This document shows, piece by piece, positions 5,593 to 6,779 of a stretch of 6,779 nucleotides of DNA. The stretch is taken from positions 1 to 6,779 of the forward strand of contig JAPLIW010000509.1 of assembly GCA_026388915.1 (NCBI GenBank), read 5' to 3'. A program made the translations under genes and the position numbers. The stretch comes from Deltaproteobacteria bacterium. GTDB lineage: Bacteria; Desulfobacterota; SM23-61. Position 1 is the stretch's first letter; every line of letters begins with the position of its first letter. Under the pieces are notes generated by a model. The model searched no databases and had not been told where the DNA came from. It worked only from the letters and a program-made list of their open reading frames with translations.

Positions 5593-6744
5593 ATGGAAAA
5601 AACGGCGGACATCGTCATCGTCGGGGGCGGGATCATCGGGATGAGCATCGCCTACCACCTGGCGCAGAAAAGGGCCAAAGGGGTCGTGCTCCTGGAAAAA
5701 GGCATGTTGGGCGAAGGGTCCACGGCCAAATGCGCCGGGGGCATCCGGGCGCAATTTTCCACCGAAATCAACATTCGATTCTCCCTGGAAAGTTACAAAA
5801 CCTGGGACCGGTTCCAGGAAATCATGGAGACGGAACTCGATTTTAAAAAGGTGGGCTACCTTTTCTTGGCCAGCACGGAGGAAGAATGGGCCGTATTCCA
5901 GAGCAATTCGGTCCTCCAGCACAAGTTCGGAATTCCGGTGGAACTCCTCTCCCCCCGGGAGATCCAACATCGCTGGCCCTACCTCCGGGTGGATGACCTC
6001 CGGGGAGGAACTTTCTGCGGCCGGGAGGGATACGCCGGCCCCTACGAAGCTTTGAGCGGCTTTGCCCGGGGGGCGCGGCGGGGCGGAGTGAAAATTTTTG
6101 AGGAGACCGAGGTCACCCAGATTCTACGAAATGGGAATCAGGTGGCCGGGGTTCGAACTCCCCGGGGAGATATCTCTTCGCCCGTAGTTGTCAACGCGGC
6201 AGGCCCCTATGCGGGAGAAGTGGGCAAAATGGCCGGGGTGGAAGTTCCCGTCCAGCCTTACCGCCGCCAGCTTTTCTTCACCGGTCCTTTCCCCCATATT
6301 TCCGACCCCATCCCCCTGGTGATCGACTTTCACCGGGGCTGGTATTTCCGCCGGGAAGGAGCCGGTCTGCTGATCTCCGGGCCGAAGGACAATTTCCCCT
6401 CGTTCAACCTGAACGTCGATTATGACGCCATGGTTGAGGTAGCCGAGAATTCCATCTACCGCGTTCCCGTATTGGAAAAAGCGGCGATCGACCGTGGCTG
6501 GGCAGGCTCGTATGAAATCTCCCCGGACAACCATGCCATTCTGGGAGAATTCCCCGGATTGAAAGGGTTCTTCCTGGCCAACGGATTCAGCGGCCACGGC
6601 TTCCAGCACAGCCCGGCGGTGGGACGGATCATGGCGGAACTGATCCTCGGGGAGAAGCCTTCCATCGACATCTCCTGTCTATCGGTGGAACGCTTCGCCA
6701 GAGGAGACCTGATCCGGGAGCCCCTGACCGCCTTCAAAGACTGA
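5593..6744 (+). CDS. FAD-dependent oxidoreductase, DAO family (sarcosine oxidase/DadA/glycine oxidase-like)
   Basis: This 383-residue flavoprotein probably oxidises the C-N bond of an amino acid or N-methyl amino acid. The N-terminus has the Rossmann dinucleotide-binding pattern DIVIVGGGIIGMSIAYHLA (6-24) and an acidic residue after the second strand (LLEKG, E35) for the FAD ribose. STAKCAGGIRAQFSTE (43-58) resembles the segment in sarcosine oxidase β-like proteins. NAAGPYAGEVGKMAGV (201-216) and the C-terminal GWAGSYEISPDNHAILG (302-318) with GFSGHGFQHSPAVG (331-344) are typical FAD contacts of this family. The length is normal and the frame is intact. There is no signal peptide. The start ATG at 5593 places the Rossmann motif at the expected distance from the N-terminus, but only a weak purine stretch precedes it. 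No partner subunit gene (alpha, gamma, ferredoxin-like) is visible; 35 bases remain after the stop. The family is firm; the substrate is undetermined. Confidence 0.93.
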   Translation: MEKTADIVIVGGGIIGMSIAYHLAQKRAKGVVLLEKGMLGEGSTAKCAGGIRAQFSTEINIRFSLESYKTWDRFQEIMETELDFKKVGYLFLASTEEEWAVFQSNSVLQHKFGIPVELLSPREIQHRWPYLRVDDLRGGTFCGREGYAGPYEALSGFARGARRGGVKIFEETEVTQILRNGNQVAGVRTPRGDISSPVVVNAAGPYAGEVGKMAGVEVPVQPYRRQLFFTGPFPHISDPIPLVIDFHRGWYFRREGAGLLISGPKDNFPSFNLNVDYDAMVEVAENSIYRVPVLEKAAIDRGWAGSYEISPDNHAILGEFPGLKGFFLANGFSGHGFQHSPAVGRIMAELILGEKPSIDISCLSVERFARGDLIREPLTAFKD

Positions 6745-6779
6745 GGGGGTGTCGAATTCTCCCCATTCTGCTTCTCCCG

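Overview
The window reads as chromosomal DNA of a Gram-negative environmental bacterium of moderately high G+C. The intergenic DNA is packed with palindromic repeats: C/G-tract hairpins, CGCAGAG nonamers and an AGAATGGAATA-type inverted repeat. From memory, such repeats are common in Desulfobacterota (former Deltaproteobacteria) and related metagenome-assembled genomes. That placement is inference; there is no rRNA or other taxonomic marker here.

Left part (1-3670, minus strand). Reading right to left there are three genes: a DUF58 protein (3670 to 2387), a membrane protein with a C-terminal DUF4129 domain (2390 to 993) and a MoxR-family AAA+ ATPase (779 to beyond the left edge, C-terminus missing). 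The first two overlap by 4 bases (ATGA) and are almost certainly co-translated. moxR follows after a 213-base gap that holds several palindromes. These three families recur together and are thought to form a membrane-associated chaperone-like system acting on envelope or von Willebrand-like client proteins. Here moxR is last, whereas it is more usually first, and no transglutaminase domain is seen in the window.

Middle (3671-5592, plus-strand gene). A YddG-like exporter of the drug/metabolite transporter (EamA) superfamily is split by a one-base frameshift near 4651, so it is a pseudogene, a recent mutation or a sequence error. It is bracketed by three repeat elements (about 3764-3900, 5105-5265 and 5332-5498). 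Each element has inverted arms made of tandem 9-base units of the CGCAGAGNN type. The third carries a different 23-bp inverted repeat nested inside it, which is fully paired as RNA on the plus strand.

Right part (5593-6744, plus strand). An intact FAD-dependent oxidoreductase of the DAO family (sarcosine oxidase, D-amino-acid dehydrogenase or glycine oxidase type) stands alone. It shows a clear dinucleotide-binding motif but nothing in the window that fixes its substrate.

No tRNA, rRNA, CRISPR array, transposase or phage gene was seen. I found no convincing new protein system. The most unusual content is the repeat architecture around the broken exporter gene and the atypical order of the MoxR-DUF58-DUF4129 cluster.
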